A DNA stretch of 64,000 nucleotides, from contig NZ_JAGIKV010000004.1 of assembly GCF_017874615.1 (NCBI RefSeq), forward strand, positions 186,001 to 250,000. The letters are read 5' to 3'. Positions 17,167 through 26,872 of this stretch are shown one piece after another. Within the stretch, counting starts at the first letter, position 1. Each line of letters opens with the position of its first letter. Under the pieces are notes generated by a model, which saw nothing but the letters and a program-made list of their open reading frames with translations, ran no database searches and had not been told where the DNA came from. This stretch comes from Paenibacillus xylanexedens. GTDB lineage: Bacteria; Bacillota; Bacilli; Paenibacillales; Paenibacillaceae. The translations under genes and the position numbers were made by a program.

Positions 17167-19485
17167 TTACAGTTGGATTGTAAGCGCGCTTGCGCCTGTT
17201 GCTGCTGTAACGACAACACCATTTGCACCAGACACTTGGGAACCACCTTCAACGCTGGATACACTGTCAATACCGCGAAGCACCAAGTTCCATGGTTTGC
17301 CTGCACCTTCAGCACGAACTTCCAGCACTGAACCATTACGTGTAACGTTGACTGTCAGCTCCTGCTCTGCCGCTTGGTTCACAACGACCGCTTGAGCCGT
17401 TTGACCATCAGCCAGTTCGAACAAGTGCAAGGACACATCATTTGCAAAGTCATAATCCGGTTTACTATCCACAGCACCCACAGCGATCAGACTGTTTGGC
17501 TTAATCATCATTGGTAGTGTTTTAAAGTCATGGTTTTCACTGATCCAGCGTCCACCTTGTACTTTCGCTCCTGTCAGATAGTTCGTCCAAGTTCCTTCAG
17601 GCAGGTAATAACGCACATCACCTTCCTTGTTGAAGATTGGAGCCACCAGAATCGAGTCACCAAACATATATTGCGTATCCAAGCTGTATGTTGTTGGGTC
17701 CTCTGGGAAGTCCAGCAGCATAGCGCGCATCATCGGAATACCTTTTACCGTTGACTCCACCGCAGAATTGTACAGGTACGGCATCAGGCTGATTTTGAGT
17801 TTGGTAAAGTCACGAACAACGTCCACGGATTCCTCGTCAAACAACCAAGGCACACGATACGAAGTGCTTCCGTGCAGGCGACTGTGTGAAGATAACAGTC
17901 CGAATTGTACCCAGCGTTTGTATACGTCAGGGCTCGCTGTGCTTTCAAAACCACTGATATCATGGCTCCAGAATCCGAAACCGGAAAGTCCCAGTGAGAG
18001 GCCACCGCGAAGCGATTCAGCCATGGATTCATACGTGGAAGAACAGTCTCCGCCCCAGTGAACCGGGAACTGTTGCCCACCTGCTGTTGCAGAGCGTGCA
18101 AACAGGGCAGCTTCGTTTTTGCCAATCTTCTCTTCGAGCAATTCAAATACAGCTTTGTTATAGAGCTGTGTATAATAGTTGTGCATTTTAACCGGATCAG
18201 AACCATCGAAGTACACAACATCGGTCGGAATTCTTTCGCCAAAGTCAGTCTTGAAGGAATCTACACCTTGATCCAGCAGGACTTCCAGCTTGCTCTTATA
18301 CCAGTTCACAGCATCCGGATTCGTGAAATCAACCAGAGCCATACCTGCTTGCCACATATCCCATTGCCATACACTGCCATCCGCTGTTTTGACCAGATAA
18401 CCGTTCTCCAACCCTTCATCGAACAAGTATGATTTTTCTGCAATATATGGATTAATCCAAGCACAGATTTTAAGGCCCTTCTCTTTCAGACGTGCAAGCA
18501 TGCCTTCCGGATCCGGGAACATCGCTTCATCCCATACAAAATCAGACCATTGGTATTCCTTCATCCAGAAGCAGTCAAAATGGAATACAGACAGCGGAAG
18601 ATCACGTTCAGCCATGCCATCTACAAAATGGTTAACCGTTGCTTCGTCGTAATCCGTTGTGAATGAAGTTGTCAGCCACAGACCAAAAGTCCATGCCGGT
18701 GGAAGCGATGGTTTACCTGTTAATTTCGTATAATTATCAAGTACATCCTTAGGATTGTCACCGCCGATAATGAAGTATTCCAACGTCTCGCCTTCTACGC
18801 TGAACTGAACTTTAGATACATTCTCGGATGCAATCTCGTATGATACGCGTTCAGGATGATTTACAAATACGCCATATCCTTTGTTGGAGAGGTAGAACGG
18901 AATGTTTTTATAGGACTGCTCACTGCTTGTACCGCCGTCCTCATTCCAGGTATCGACGATTTGGCCATTCTTAACAAACGGTGTGAAGCGCTCACCGAGT
19001 CCGTAAACGTATTCACCAATACCGAGATCAAGCTGCTCGCGGAAGTACGCTTCCTTGCTTGGACCTGTAATATAACCAGCCGCTCTTTGACCGCTACCTG
19101 TAATGCGTTTTCCTCCATATAGGAAGCTAACGTCCCAACCGTTTGTTTTGTCGATTTGAACTTCCAGATTGCCACTTTTCAAAACAGCACCTTGTTCATT
19201 TTTTGAGATCTCAACGTTGGCTTCTTGTGTGTTAAGCTCAAATACAGGCCCTTTTTTCAATCCGCCCTTATGGTGATTCAAGGTTACACGAATAACGTTA
19301 GGCATTGGTGAGCTGTACGTTGCTTTCAGCAATGTACCGTTCAACGTGTCGCCTTTGCTGCGAATATATTTAGTTGCCGCATATACGGTCACAGAATTCT
19401 CTTTTTGCACAATATCACGAATGTCAGTCGGGTTTTGAATCTGGTACCCTTCACGAGTCATCCAGAATCCATCAGTAAATTTCAT
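17167..19485 (-). CDS. yicI: GH31 alpha-xylosidase (YicI type)
   Basis: 772 residues, full GH31 length. It should release alpha-linked xylose from xyloglucan oligosaccharides such as isoprimeverose. The nucleophile motif FKTDFGERIP has Asp near 414, and the acid/base is Asp near 480 in HWGGD, both as in E. coli YicI. The N-terminal galactose-mutarotase-like beta-sandwich and the opening MKFTDGFWMTREGY are also YicI-like. No signal peptide, so it is intracellular and works on imported oligosaccharides. ATG follows AAAGGGGGAAAG. It diverges from an AraC-type regulator, its probable activator; a CcpA-type site lies in the shared region. Confidence 0.93.
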   Translation of the reverse strand: MKFTDGFWMTREGYQIQNPTDIRDIVQKENSVTVYAATKYIRSKGDTLNGTLLKATYSSPMPNVIRVTLNHHKGGLKKGPVFELNTQEANVEISKNEQGAVLKSGNLEVQIDKTNGWDVSFLYGGKRITGSGQRAAGYITGPSKEAYFREQLDLGIGEYVYGLGERFTPFVKNGQIVDTWNEDGGTSSEQSYKNIPFYLSNKGYGVFVNHPERVSYEIASENVSKVQFSVEGETLEYFIIGGDNPKDVLDNYTKLTGKPSLPPAWTFGLWLTTSFTTDYDEATVNHFVDGMAERDLPLSVFHFDCFWMKEYQWSDFVWDEAMFPDPEGMLARLKEKGLKICAWINPYIAEKSYLFDEGLENGYLVKTADGSVWQWDMWQAGMALVDFTNPDAVNWYKSKLEVLLDQGVDSFKTDFGERIPTDVVYFDGSDPVKMHNYYTQLYNKAVFELLEEKIGKNEAALFARSATAGGQQFPVHWGGDCSSTYESMAESLRGGLSLGLSGFGFWSHDISGFESTASPDVYKRWVQFGLLSSHSRLHGSTSYRVPWLFDEESVDVVRDFTKLKISLMPYLYNSAVESTVKGIPMMRAMLLDFPEDPTTYSLDTQYMFGDSILVAPIFNKEGDVRYYLPEGTWTNYLTGAKVQGGRWISENHDFKTLPMMIKPNSLIAVGAVDSKPDYDFANDVSLHLFELADGQTAQAVVVNQAAEQELTVNVTRNGSVLEVRAEGAGKPWNLVLRGIDSVSSVEGGSQVSGANGVVVTAATGASALTIQL

Positions 19486-19614
19486 GTTTTCTTTCCCCCT
19501 TTGGTTATATTATAATAATATTGATATTAATAACGAATTTCTTCTCTTATTTTGACCAAATATATCACTATTTTGATAATAACTACCCGATTCTTGAACA
19601 TCACCACCAATCTA

Positions 19615-19628
19615 TGGAAACGATTACA
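19615..19628 (+). promoter_or_regulatory. Candidate cre (CcpA) site in the yicI/araC-type intergenic region
   Basis: TGGAAACGATTACA matches 13 of 14 positions of the consensus TGWAANCGNTNWCA. It lies 30 bp upstream of the AraC-type gene and about 130 bp upstream of yicI, so glucose repression of alpha-xylosidase use is plausible. Confidence 0.6.
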
Positions 19629-19657
19629 TTAATAATGATACAAAAGGAGAATCTGAT

Positions 19658-20578
19658 ATGGAACGTGAACGATTACGGGAAGACCGGATTCACGGCAATG
19701 CCATGTATCCAGTCAGTGTGTACCCGGATATTCAACAACTGAACGGGGATAGCATTCTCGATTGCCACTGGCATGATGAGATGGAGTTCACTATGGTTAC
19801 CAAAGGCCGCGCGGTCTTTCAGATTGATATGAACACCGTTGAAGTTCAAGCTGGAGAAGCGATTTTCATCAATCGAGGTGAGATTCATGCGGGCTATCTG
19901 AAGGGTGATGTTCCCTGTGTATTCTCTTCCATTGTATTTAATCCCGAGCTGCTTGGCAGCCGTACCTTCGATACGGTCCAAGAGAAATTCATCGGTCCAC
20001 TGGTACGCAAAACGGTGATTCCCCCCAGTCATATCAAGGCAGATGAAGATTGGGGACAAGAAATTCTGGATCTCCTGAAACGTATATTTGCAGACCATGC
20101 TACCCGAACCGCAACGTGTGAAATGTCAACAAAAGCGTACCTGTACCTCATATTTACCCGAATGTTCGAACATATGAGACCTGCTCCGCTCAAAGGCACT
20201 GTGGCTACAGGGAGTCATGACAAGGTAGAGCGCCTGAAATCCGTGCTCAGTTATATTCACAAACGGTATCCTGAACCATTAAAGCTGAAAGAACTGGCCG
20301 ATGAGGCCAATATGAGTGAAGGACACTTCTGTCGTTTCTTCAAACAAATGGTGCAGAAAACACCTGTTGATTACATTAACTATTACCGTGTTCAGCAGGC
20401 CTGCGTTCAGCTTGAGAATACGGATCACAAAATTGTTGATATCGCCATGGATGTGGGTTTCGAGCATCTAAGCTACTTCATCACTACATTTAAAAAGCAT
20501 AAAGCCACTACACCTTCACAGTATCGCAAAATGTTCTATGAGAACGTAGGAGTGGAGTCTGCCCTGGTACAGGTGTAA
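19658..20578 (+). CDS. AraC-family transcriptional regulator (cupin plus HTH)
   Basis: 306 residues. The N-terminal cupin sugar-sensing domain includes HWHDEMEFTMVTKGRAVFQI and EAIFINRGEIHAGYL. The C-terminal double helix-turn-helix (about 200-300) has LKELADEANMSEGHFCRFFK and the signature VDIAMDVGFEHLSYFITTFKK with TPSQYR. This layout is that of intracellular-sugar-responsive activators. The ATG follows AAGGAG. It is divergent from yicI, which is the most likely target. Confidence 0.9.
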   Translation: MERERLREDRIHGNAMYPVSVYPDIQQLNGDSILDCHWHDEMEFTMVTKGRAVFQIDMNTVEVQAGEAIFINRGEIHAGYLKGDVPCVFSSIVFNPELLGSRTFDTVQEKFIGPLVRKTVIPPSHIKADEDWGQEILDLLKRIFADHATRTATCEMSTKAYLYLIFTRMFEHMRPAPLKGTVATGSHDKVERLKSVLSYIHKRYPEPLKLKELADEANMSEGHFCRFFKQMVQKTPVDYINYYRVQQACVQLENTDHKIVDIAMDVGFEHLSYFITTFKKHKATTPSQYRKMFYENVGVESALVQV

Positions 20579-20592
20579 AAGGGTGTAAAAGA

Positions 20593-20633
20593 AGAAGGTG
20601 CTCACAGCTATTCAGCTGCAAACACCTTCTTTA
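20593..20633 (+). terminator. Terminator after the AraC-type gene
   Basis: AGAAGGTG (20593-20600) pairs with CACCTTCT (20623-20630), with an inner AGCT/AGCT pairing, followed by a short T-rich stretch. Confidence 0.75.
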
Positions 20634-20762
20634 TCTACTTTATCAACTTTCCTGGGAACGAGTGAGGTAACGATCTGATCTGAGCCACATTGTCTCAGTT
20701 AGAACTCATTTCATTCGCTGCTATCAGCCTTACGCTCTGAAGCTTAACAGTTTCTCAGTTTC

Positions 20763-21683
20763 TCACTTTTTCAGCGTCTTCCATGAAGTGTACTCATGTA
20801 CGGAGAAACCGTTAAAGGACGCATGTACTGAAGCCATTTTTTCGACCAACTTCAATTGTGCTTCCATATAAGCAGATCCCTCTTCATAAAAAGTAATGAA
20901 GTCGCCTTCCTTGCTTTGCTTTGTTTCCACGGCGATCGAGATCGTCTTGCCAAGCAGAGCTGCTTCTGCAAGTTCATCCTTCGCTACACTATAGATTGCA
21001 GCAGCTGTATCGCGGTAAGCCATAATGGTGATGGAATCAAACTTGCGAATCATCCAACTGCTTACGGCCATCGTGGAACCCGGAATCTTGTAGTTATCAA
21101 GCCAGAAAGGCAGATCAGCCGCTACTGGCATCTTCATCCGTGATGCTCGCTCAACAATGTACTCCACATTGCCTTGCCACTGTGTAATCACACTGGCTTG
21201 ATTGATTTTCCATTGCGGATGCACATGTGGCTCAATATCCAGATGAATACCAGCAAACTTCTCATTAGGCAACGCCTGCGCCTGATATACCTCGATCCAG
21301 TCCAGGAAAGATGCAATCTGCTCCCGACTTTCCGTCAGCCCCCAGGCTGATCTTCCATCCATGACGTCAACCGCGATGTTCTTGGCTCTCGCCTGACGGA
21401 TAAAACTTTTATAATCAGGAATTTTCACATCCCGGTTCATCTGCAGATAGATCGTATTGATCTTGTTCGCTGTAGCGTAATTTAACACCTCTTGAGGATT
21501 ACTTCGGATCTGGGTGGTATCCCACACCCATGTCGCTCTCACCGGCACATCAAGTTTTCCATGAATCGTTGCATAACTGTCGACTGAACCATCCGCAATG
21601 GCTTTGGAAGAACAGGCTGTACTTGCACACAGGATCAAACAACTCAGTAATAAGATAAAACGGTAACCCCTTTTGCTTTTCAT
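20763..21683 (-). CDS. Predicted lipoprotein with a TIM-barrel, glycosidase-like fold; function unknown
   Basis: 306 residues. A lipoprotein signal peptide ends at CASTAC, with the acylated Cys near 23, so it should be anchored on the outer face of the membrane. The mature part reads as an alpha/beta barrel: strand-like ATWVWDT, NTIYLQMN, IAVDVMDG, FAGIHLDIEPH, PVAADLPFW, SITIMAYRD. The GIHLDIEPH segment with paired Asp/Glu at a strand end resembles glycoside hydrolase active sites. It is a single gene with AGAGGGAGTG upstream and no informative neighbour. Not recognised as a characterised enzyme. Confidence 0.7.
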   Translation of the reverse strand: MKSKRGYRFILLLSCLILCASTACSSKAIADGSVDSYATIHGKLDVPVRATWVWDTTQIRSNPQEVLNYATANKINTIYLQMNRDVKIPDYKSFIRQARAKNIAVDVMDGRSAWGLTESREQIASFLDWIEVYQAQALPNEKFAGIHLDIEPHVHPQWKINQASVITQWQGNVEYIVERASRMKMPVAADLPFWLDNYKIPGSTMAVSSWMIRKFDSITIMAYRDTAAAIYSVAKDELAEAALLGKTISIAVETKQSKEGDFITFYEEGSAYMEAQLKLVEKMASVHASFNGFSVHEYTSWKTLKK

Positions 21684-22002
21684 ATTTGTACACTCCCTCT
21701 GAAGTTATCAGCTCTGACGTGCAAATCTGGATGAAATTGTGTCGTTTCATATTCATTTAATGGATACTTATTAGGTACGACGAATTCGGATTGCTTCTAT
21801 ATGCAATATCATCTTTAAGACTTACGACGAAAGAATCATATAACTATATTTCGGGAATTCGTAGTTCTGTATGTATAGTTCAAAAGTCGCAATTATTTAC
21901 TATTTTCTAAATTAACCCTACTTTCTTCATGACTTCAGTCATTATTGCCATATGTACACCAAGCTCCAGAAGACCTAGAAAGCGTTTTCTCCAGAAACGC
22001 AC
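21684..22002. other. Non-coding gap upstream of the lipoprotein gene
   Basis: A 319-bp AT-rich stretch, presumably holding the lipoprotein promoter on the minus strand. It contains two copies of an EcoRI-type GAATTC core about 70 bp apart in imperfect inverted context, with no clear function. No gene seen. Confidence 0.35.
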
Positions 22003-22025
22003 AAAAAAAACCGCCCTAAGGCGGC
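22003..22025 (-). terminator. Terminator after adenine deaminase
   Basis: CCGCC (22011-22015), loop CTAA, GGCGG (22020-22024). On the minus strand the stem is followed by eight T (A-run at 22003-22010). Confidence 0.85.
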
Positions 22026-22077
22026 TTTGCATGTATCTTAACTTAATGATGCTCTTGCTCTAATAGACGTTTCCGGT

Positions 22078-23937
22078 TCATTCATTACCCGATGGAGCTA
22101 CCGGTGTATTGTCAACCACTTCATCGAAAAGAGACACCAGTTCAATACCTTCTGCCGAGATCCGCACAAGCCCCTTGTCAGACAAACGCAATTCTGGAAT
22201 CACAACCAGCGCCAACAAGGAAAGTGTCATAAATGCATTATTCAACGTACATCCTGCGGACTGTAAGGCCTCACTGACTGCTGCTGATTGGGCTGCAACC
22301 ACTTCGAAAGACTCCGTTGACATCAAACCTGCTATCCGCAGCGGGAATTCGGTTACACCTGTAGCCGTTACCACGGCTACCCCTCCTTGCATGCGAATGA
22401 CACGATTACCTGCTTCGGCCATCAGAGCATCATCATTACCGATAATCAACAGGTTGTGACTATCATGAGCAACCGTCATCGCAATCGCTGCAGGTGATGT
22501 GAAGCCGATGCCTCCAACAAGCGCTACCGCTCGATTCCCGGTTTGTTTGTGACGCTCCAATACCGCAATTTTGCATACTTCCCCTGAAGTTGAAACCACA
22601 ACCTTGCCGTTCTCTACGGTAACAGGCAGATGTTTCTCCTTTGTATCCACATGGTTCTCTGTCACATGAATGATTTTGGCACCAATCGTACCCTCTGCAA
22701 TCGGTGCAGCCAACTCCAGATCTTCTGGCTGAATATTAGCTTCCAACTTCACCGTGTTCAGCGCTTCCTCCGGGTACGTGAAGCTGTCCCAGACCGCCGT
22801 CATTTTCCCATTCTCGGCTACAACTTGCCCGGCAGCAATCGTCATGCCCACATGTACATCCGCCAACCGGCCGTCCAGCAGAATAATATCGGCTATATTG
22901 CCCGGAATGACCGCACCAATGTCGCGCGCAACTCCGAAGCGCTCAGCCGTGTTAATGGTTGCCATCTGAAAAGCCGTAACCGGCTTCACCCCTTGAGAAA
23001 TTGCGAGACGAACAACAAAATCCATATGTCCTTCTTTGAGCAGCGATTCAGAGCTTCGGTCATCGGTCACCAGCATCATCCGGCGTGTATCCAGACCAAG
23101 CTCAGTGCAGGCTTTGATCGTCTCAGCCACATCATGCCATGCCGAACCTTGACGCATCTTCGCGTACATTCCGAGTCGCAGACGTTCAACCACATCTTCC
23201 TTGGTGACACATTCATGATCCCCTGTAACGCCACTCGCTGCATACGCTGGCAGACGCCAGTCGTCTGCAGCCCAGGTGAAATGACCGTCTGCCACTTTAC
23301 CTGCCCGGAGCGTTGCCTGTATCTCACCAATCATCGTCTCATCCCCATAGACCACCCCAGGAAAGTTCATCACTTCACCAAGACCAATCATGTCCGGACC
23401 CCAGGAAAGAGCCTCAGCTACCTCTTCAGGCCCGATATAAGCACCTGTTGTCTCTAGTCCCGGATGAGTGGAAGGCACACAGGAAGCCACCTGCATATAA
23501 GCAGCCATCGGTGTGGTCCGTGCTTCATCCAGCATCAGTCTCAGACCTTTGAGACCAAGCACGTTAGAGATCTCATGTGGGTCAAAGAAACCTCCGGTTG
23601 TGCCTGAAGGCAATACCGCTCTCGCAAACTCGGTTACTTTCATCTGTGTACTTTCGATATGGCAGTGTCCATCCAGCAGACCAGGAGCGATATACTTACC
23701 GTTCGCTTCAATAATCCGGGTATGTTCTCCGATAGTGTGGCTTACATCTTTACCGACATAAGCGATTCGAGCTCCCTGTACAGCTATGGACATCTCAGGC
23801 AAAATCTCACCCGATATCACGTTTACCAGCGTACCTCCCCGAATGACCAAAGTCGCCGGCAAATCTCCCCGTGCTGTAGCGACCAGATCAGGTACACAAT
23901 CGGCCATAAGTGGCCGTTCAAAAGATGATTTGTTCAT
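22078..23937 (-). CDS. ade: Adenine deaminase
   Basis: 619 residues. Converts adenine to hypoxanthine plus ammonia in purine salvage; a cytosolic metal-dependent amidohydrolase. The metal-binding GLLDGHCHIESTQM begins the barrel, with FFDPHEISNVLG following; LVTDDRSSESLL holds a later metal/catalytic Asp, and the C-terminal adenine-deaminase-specific domain includes ALVGGIGFTSPAAIAMTVAHDSHNL. Length matches bacterial Ade. ATG 23937 follows AAAGGAGG. Single gene with its own promoter and terminator; no purine riboswitch was recognised in the short leader. Confidence 0.95.
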   Translation of the reverse strand: MNKSSFERPLMADCVPDLVATARGDLPATLVIRGGTLVNVISGEILPEMSIAVQGARIAYVGKDVSHTIGEHTRIIEANGKYIAPGLLDGHCHIESTQMKVTEFARAVLPSGTTGGFFDPHEISNVLGLKGLRLMLDEARTTPMAAYMQVASCVPSTHPGLETTGAYIGPEEVAEALSWGPDMIGLGEVMNFPGVVYGDETMIGEIQATLRAGKVADGHFTWAADDWRLPAYAASGVTGDHECVTKEDVVERLRLGMYAKMRQGSAWHDVAETIKACTELGLDTRRMMLVTDDRSSESLLKEGHMDFVVRLAISQGVKPVTAFQMATINTAERFGVARDIGAVIPGNIADIILLDGRLADVHVGMTIAAGQVVAENGKMTAVWDSFTYPEEALNTVKLEANIQPEDLELAAPIAEGTIGAKIIHVTENHVDTKEKHLPVTVENGKVVVSTSGEVCKIAVLERHKQTGNRAVALVGGIGFTSPAAIAMTVAHDSHNLLIIGNDDALMAEAGNRVIRMQGGVAVVTATGVTEFPLRIAGLMSTESFEVVAAQSAAVSEALQSAGCTLNNAFMTLSLLALVVIPELRLSDKGLVRISAEGIELVSLFDEVVDNTPVAPSGNE

Positions 23938-23984
23938 TTTGTTGCCTCCTTTAATAAACGATCCAAAAAAAATATATTGTTACG

Positions 23985-24013
23985 ATTATATGAGTCTGGA
24001 CCTCATGTGTAAA
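23985..24013 (-). promoter_or_regulatory. ade: SigA-type promoter for ade
   Basis: On the minus strand TTTACA (24008-24013), a 17-nt spacer and TATAAT (23985-23990). Transcription would begin near 23978, giving a leader of roughly 40 nt. Confidence 0.75.
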
Positions 24014-24194
24014 GAAAAATCACATCCATTGTGCCTCAATACAAATTATGAAGTCATATTTATCCACGGAACCCAATCCTTACGAATTCACGTCAAGTTT
24101 TTTGTTCAATCCGATCACCTATACCTGAATGCAACCTCATCACGTATACTTCCCTCGCTAAGCTAGCTTCTTCCCGATATATGTATCATATACA

Positions 24195-24220
24195 GAAAAA
24201 CTCCCGTTCCATTGAACGGA
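24195..24220 (-). terminator. Terminator after helD
   Basis: CCGTTC (24204-24209), loop CATT, GAACGG (24214-24219). The minus strand continues GAG then five T. Confidence 0.75.
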
Positions 24221-24249
24221 AGCCTTCTTCATGCATATGAAGTGTTATG

Positions 24250-26625
24250 TCAGTCCACTTGCGCAGCAGACACCTTGCCAAGATCATACTTTTCTTCCGA
24301 CTGGGCGGTAATGAACGGACTAAGTGTGCCCACGCAGTAAACGTGCAGCAGATGCATCGCTCGTGTGCAAGCCGTATAGAACAACTTGCGTTCATGCTCC
24401 TGAGCATACTGCTCCGCAGAGCCGTCATAGATCAGGACTGCATCGAATTCCACACCTTTGGCCAGATACGCTGGGATGACATGAACACCCTGCTCAAAAG
24501 CCAGCGTCGTTTTTTTGATTAACTTCGGTGCTGTGGGCAGCGCCTTACTCAATGTAGCATGTACGTCTCTGCTCTCTTCGGCGGTTTTGCAGATAACTGC
24601 AACCGATTCGTACCCTTCCTTAATCAAGTGCTTGAGGTCTGTTGTGATGACATTCATATGACGCTCTGAATCAGAAGAAACGATCACTTTAGGTTTCTCA
24701 CCGCTTCGGTTAAATGGAATAATCTCTTCCCCACCAGGCACCATGCCCCGTGTAAACTCCACGATCTCCCGGGTAGATCGATAACTTCTGGTCAGCTCAA
24801 TGACCTCTGTATTGTCTGGACCGTACAGGTTAGTCAAAGGTCCTGTTCCGCTAAGTACTGAAGAGTGGGCATAGATTGCCTGATTAAAGTCACCAAGTGC
24901 TGTTATTTTCGCCCGTGGGAACAATCTCTTCATGAATGCCAACTGAAACGCAGAATAGTCCTGGGCTTCATCAATGATGACATGGCGAATATTGGAGTTA
25001 ATATGGAATCCAAGCATAAGCTCACGCAAGTACAAGTATGGCGTAATATCTTCATATGCCAACTCCTGAAGCTTCAATCTGCGTAACGTCATCTTACAGA
25101 TTTCATCCCATTGAGCAGGCAGCGCTTCGTCACCCAGCAATCGCTCCATCTGAGCCTGATCGTTGAATAGATGTGCATATAATTGTCTTATATCAACGAA
25201 TCGTAAGGACTTGATCCATTTCCGCAACGGTTTGAGTCGGTCACTGACCACCATACGTGCCAGAATTTCTCTTTCCTGCTCGAAGTCATTGAACGTATGG
25301 GTCTTTCCTTTTTGCTTGCGTTTCAAGCGTTGATAAGCACGTTGCAGATCCTCCGGCTCCATCAGATCAAGTTGCTGATCAACCCAAGGCGCATCCAGTT
25401 CACCTTTACCAAAGGCAGACAGTTCTTTCAGCATCCATTCCCGTAACATCTCCAGTCGGCTCACCAGCTTAACGGACGACTCGAAGCTGTAGAATTTCTC
25501 AGCCATAGCCTCTGACGTGACAATTGCTCGGCCATGGAAGCGAACCGGCTTGAATTTCATGCCACCTGACAACATACTTTCCTTATAACGTGTAATCACC
25601 TTGAGGAACGTTTCGGACGACTTGAAGCGAATGCTGGACATGCGAACATCGTAATCGGGATCTTCCGTCCCCGTAAGTACATATTCGAGTTGAATAAACG
25701 GATCTTCCAGTTGATATTCACGACCCAAACGGCGCTCCAGATACTCCTGGAAGGTCGTTTGCAACATGTTTTCCTCCCCAAGCTCAGGCAGTACCGTGGA
25801 GACATAACTGTTGAACATTGGATTCGGTGAAAAAAGAACCATCTGATCCGCTTGCAGATGCTCGCGGTATTTATAGAGAAGATATGCCACACGCTGGAGC
25901 GCCGCGGATGTTTTGCCACTGCCTGCCGCGCCTTGCACAATGAGCATGCGTGTTCGGTCATTACGGATAATCCGGTTTTGCTCCTTCTGAATGGTCGCTA
26001 CAATACTCTTCATCTGTGCATCCGAAGTTCGACTGAGCACGGCCTGCAACAACTCATCACCAATCGTAACCCCTGTGTCAAACATAAACCGGATACGACC
26101 ATCCCGAATGACAAACTGTCGCTTCATCTCTATATCACCGCTGATCTCCCCACTGGGTGTATGATACGTGATTGGACCCGGTGCTCCGTCATAATACAGG
26201 TTGGAGATTGGCGCACGCCAGTCGTAGACCAGAAAAGATTCTTCCTTCTCATCCAGCAACGATGCAATGCCCAGATAAATGCGTTCTGCATTTGGATATC
26301 CGTCTTCTTTAAAATCAATCCGGCCAAAATACGGTGAATGATGCAGTCGTTTCATTTTATCCAACGCAGCCGCTGTATTGAGATGACTACGCTCCCGATC
26401 GGACAATACCTGTGACTGCTGCCGCATGCTGGTTGAAGTCTCCCCGACATCATCCGCTTCGCTAAAGTTCATCGTGACTTCGTCCCAGAAGTCTTTTCTC
26501 ATGCCAACCACTTCGTCACGGAAGGAACCAACTTCATCTTCCAGCGTTGTGATCTTGCGTTCAATCTGATCGGTCACGGTGTTGACCCGTTGTTGTTCCT
26601 CATTCCATTGCTGATCTGTACTCAT
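24250..26625 (-). CDS. helD: RNA polymerase recycling motor HelD (UvrD-like ATPase)
   Basis: 791 residues. HelD is an SF1-type ATPase that binds RNA polymerase and frees stalled complexes. An N-terminal coiled coil (about 5-90) is followed by a split helicase core: Walker A VQGAAGSGKTSAALQRVAYL near 232, Walker B HVIIDEAQDYSAFQ, motif III LGDFNQAIYAH, motif IV-like ELTRSYRSTREIVEF and motif VI YTACTRAMHLLHVY. The YDWRAPISNLYYD segment is diagnostic of HelD rather than UvrD/PcrA. ATG follows GAGGGG. A standalone gene with its own terminator. Confidence 0.93.
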   Translation of the reverse strand: MSTDQQWNEEQQRVNTVTDQIERKITTLEDEVGSFRDEVVGMRKDFWDEVTMNFSEADDVGETSTSMRQQSQVLSDRERSHLNTAAALDKMKRLHHSPYFGRIDFKEDGYPNAERIYLGIASLLDEKEESFLVYDWRAPISNLYYDGAPGPITYHTPSGEISGDIEMKRQFVIRDGRIRFMFDTGVTIGDELLQAVLSRTSDAQMKSIVATIQKEQNRIIRNDRTRMLIVQGAAGSGKTSAALQRVAYLLYKYREHLQADQMVLFSPNPMFNSYVSTVLPELGEENMLQTTFQEYLERRLGREYQLEDPFIQLEYVLTGTEDPDYDVRMSSIRFKSSETFLKVITRYKESMLSGGMKFKPVRFHGRAIVTSEAMAEKFYSFESSVKLVSRLEMLREWMLKELSAFGKGELDAPWVDQQLDLMEPEDLQRAYQRLKRKQKGKTHTFNDFEQEREILARMVVSDRLKPLRKWIKSLRFVDIRQLYAHLFNDQAQMERLLGDEALPAQWDEICKMTLRRLKLQELAYEDITPYLYLRELMLGFHINSNIRHVIIDEAQDYSAFQLAFMKRLFPRAKITALGDFNQAIYAHSSVLSGTGPLTNLYGPDNTEVIELTRSYRSTREIVEFTRGMVPGGEEIIPFNRSGEKPKVIVSSDSERHMNVITTDLKHLIKEGYESVAVICKTAEESRDVHATLSKALPTAPKLIKKTTLAFEQGVHVIPAYLAKGVEFDAVLIYDGSAEQYAQEHERKLFYTACTRAMHLLHVYCVGTLSPFITAQSEEKYDLGKVSAAQVD

Positions 26626-26671
26626 ATGTTAATAGCCCCTCTTTCCCCGGATTGTGTCCTCAAAATCCCAT

Positions 26672-26701
26672 TTGACAAGCCCGAAAAGGCAATGGTATAA
26701 T
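26672..26701 (+). promoter_or_regulatory. Consensus SigA promoter on the plus strand, no gene behind it
   Basis: TTGACA at 26672-26677, an 18-nt spacer and TATAAT at 26696-26701: both boxes are perfect. It points away from helD into a gap where both neighbouring genes are on the minus strand. Confidence 0.7.
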
Positions 26702-26707
26702 TATTAC

Positions 26708-26812
26708 AAAGTAAACATTTTAATTATATGTTAATTAGTTCTAATTTTCTGAAAACCATTTTTTATTGTACCAGTGACAACGTCCCGATGCAAGCGGAGG
26801 CGTTTTTTGTTG
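26708..26812 (+). ncRNA. Candidate small RNA (promoter to terminator, about 105 nt)
   Basis: Behind the promoter at 26672-26701 an AT-rich stretch runs into a hairpin (about 26779-26802, AACGTC...GGCGTT) followed by TTTTTT and further T-rich sequence. No annotated gene lies between promoter and terminator. A 44-codon frame starting at ATG 26728 lacks a ribosome site and reads past the terminator, so a non-coding RNA is the simpler reading. It matches no family I recognise. Confidence 0.45.
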
Positions 26813-26872
26813 TTTTCTTCTTCTTCATTATTACCCAATCATCGGGTCCTCAACTGACTTAGCTACTCCTGT

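Noticed and set aside
22630-23457. 275-codon open frame on the plus strand
   Set aside because: Antisense shadow of adenine deaminase; the sequence shows no domain or start signal.
23938-24013. Possible purine riboswitch before adenine deaminase
   Set aside because: TATAATC-like text proved to be the -10 box; the three-way junction core is missing and the leader is only about 40 nt.
26728-26862. 44-codon frame in the putative small RNA
   Set aside because: No ribosome site before its ATG, low-complexity Phe-rich product and a stop beyond the terminator.
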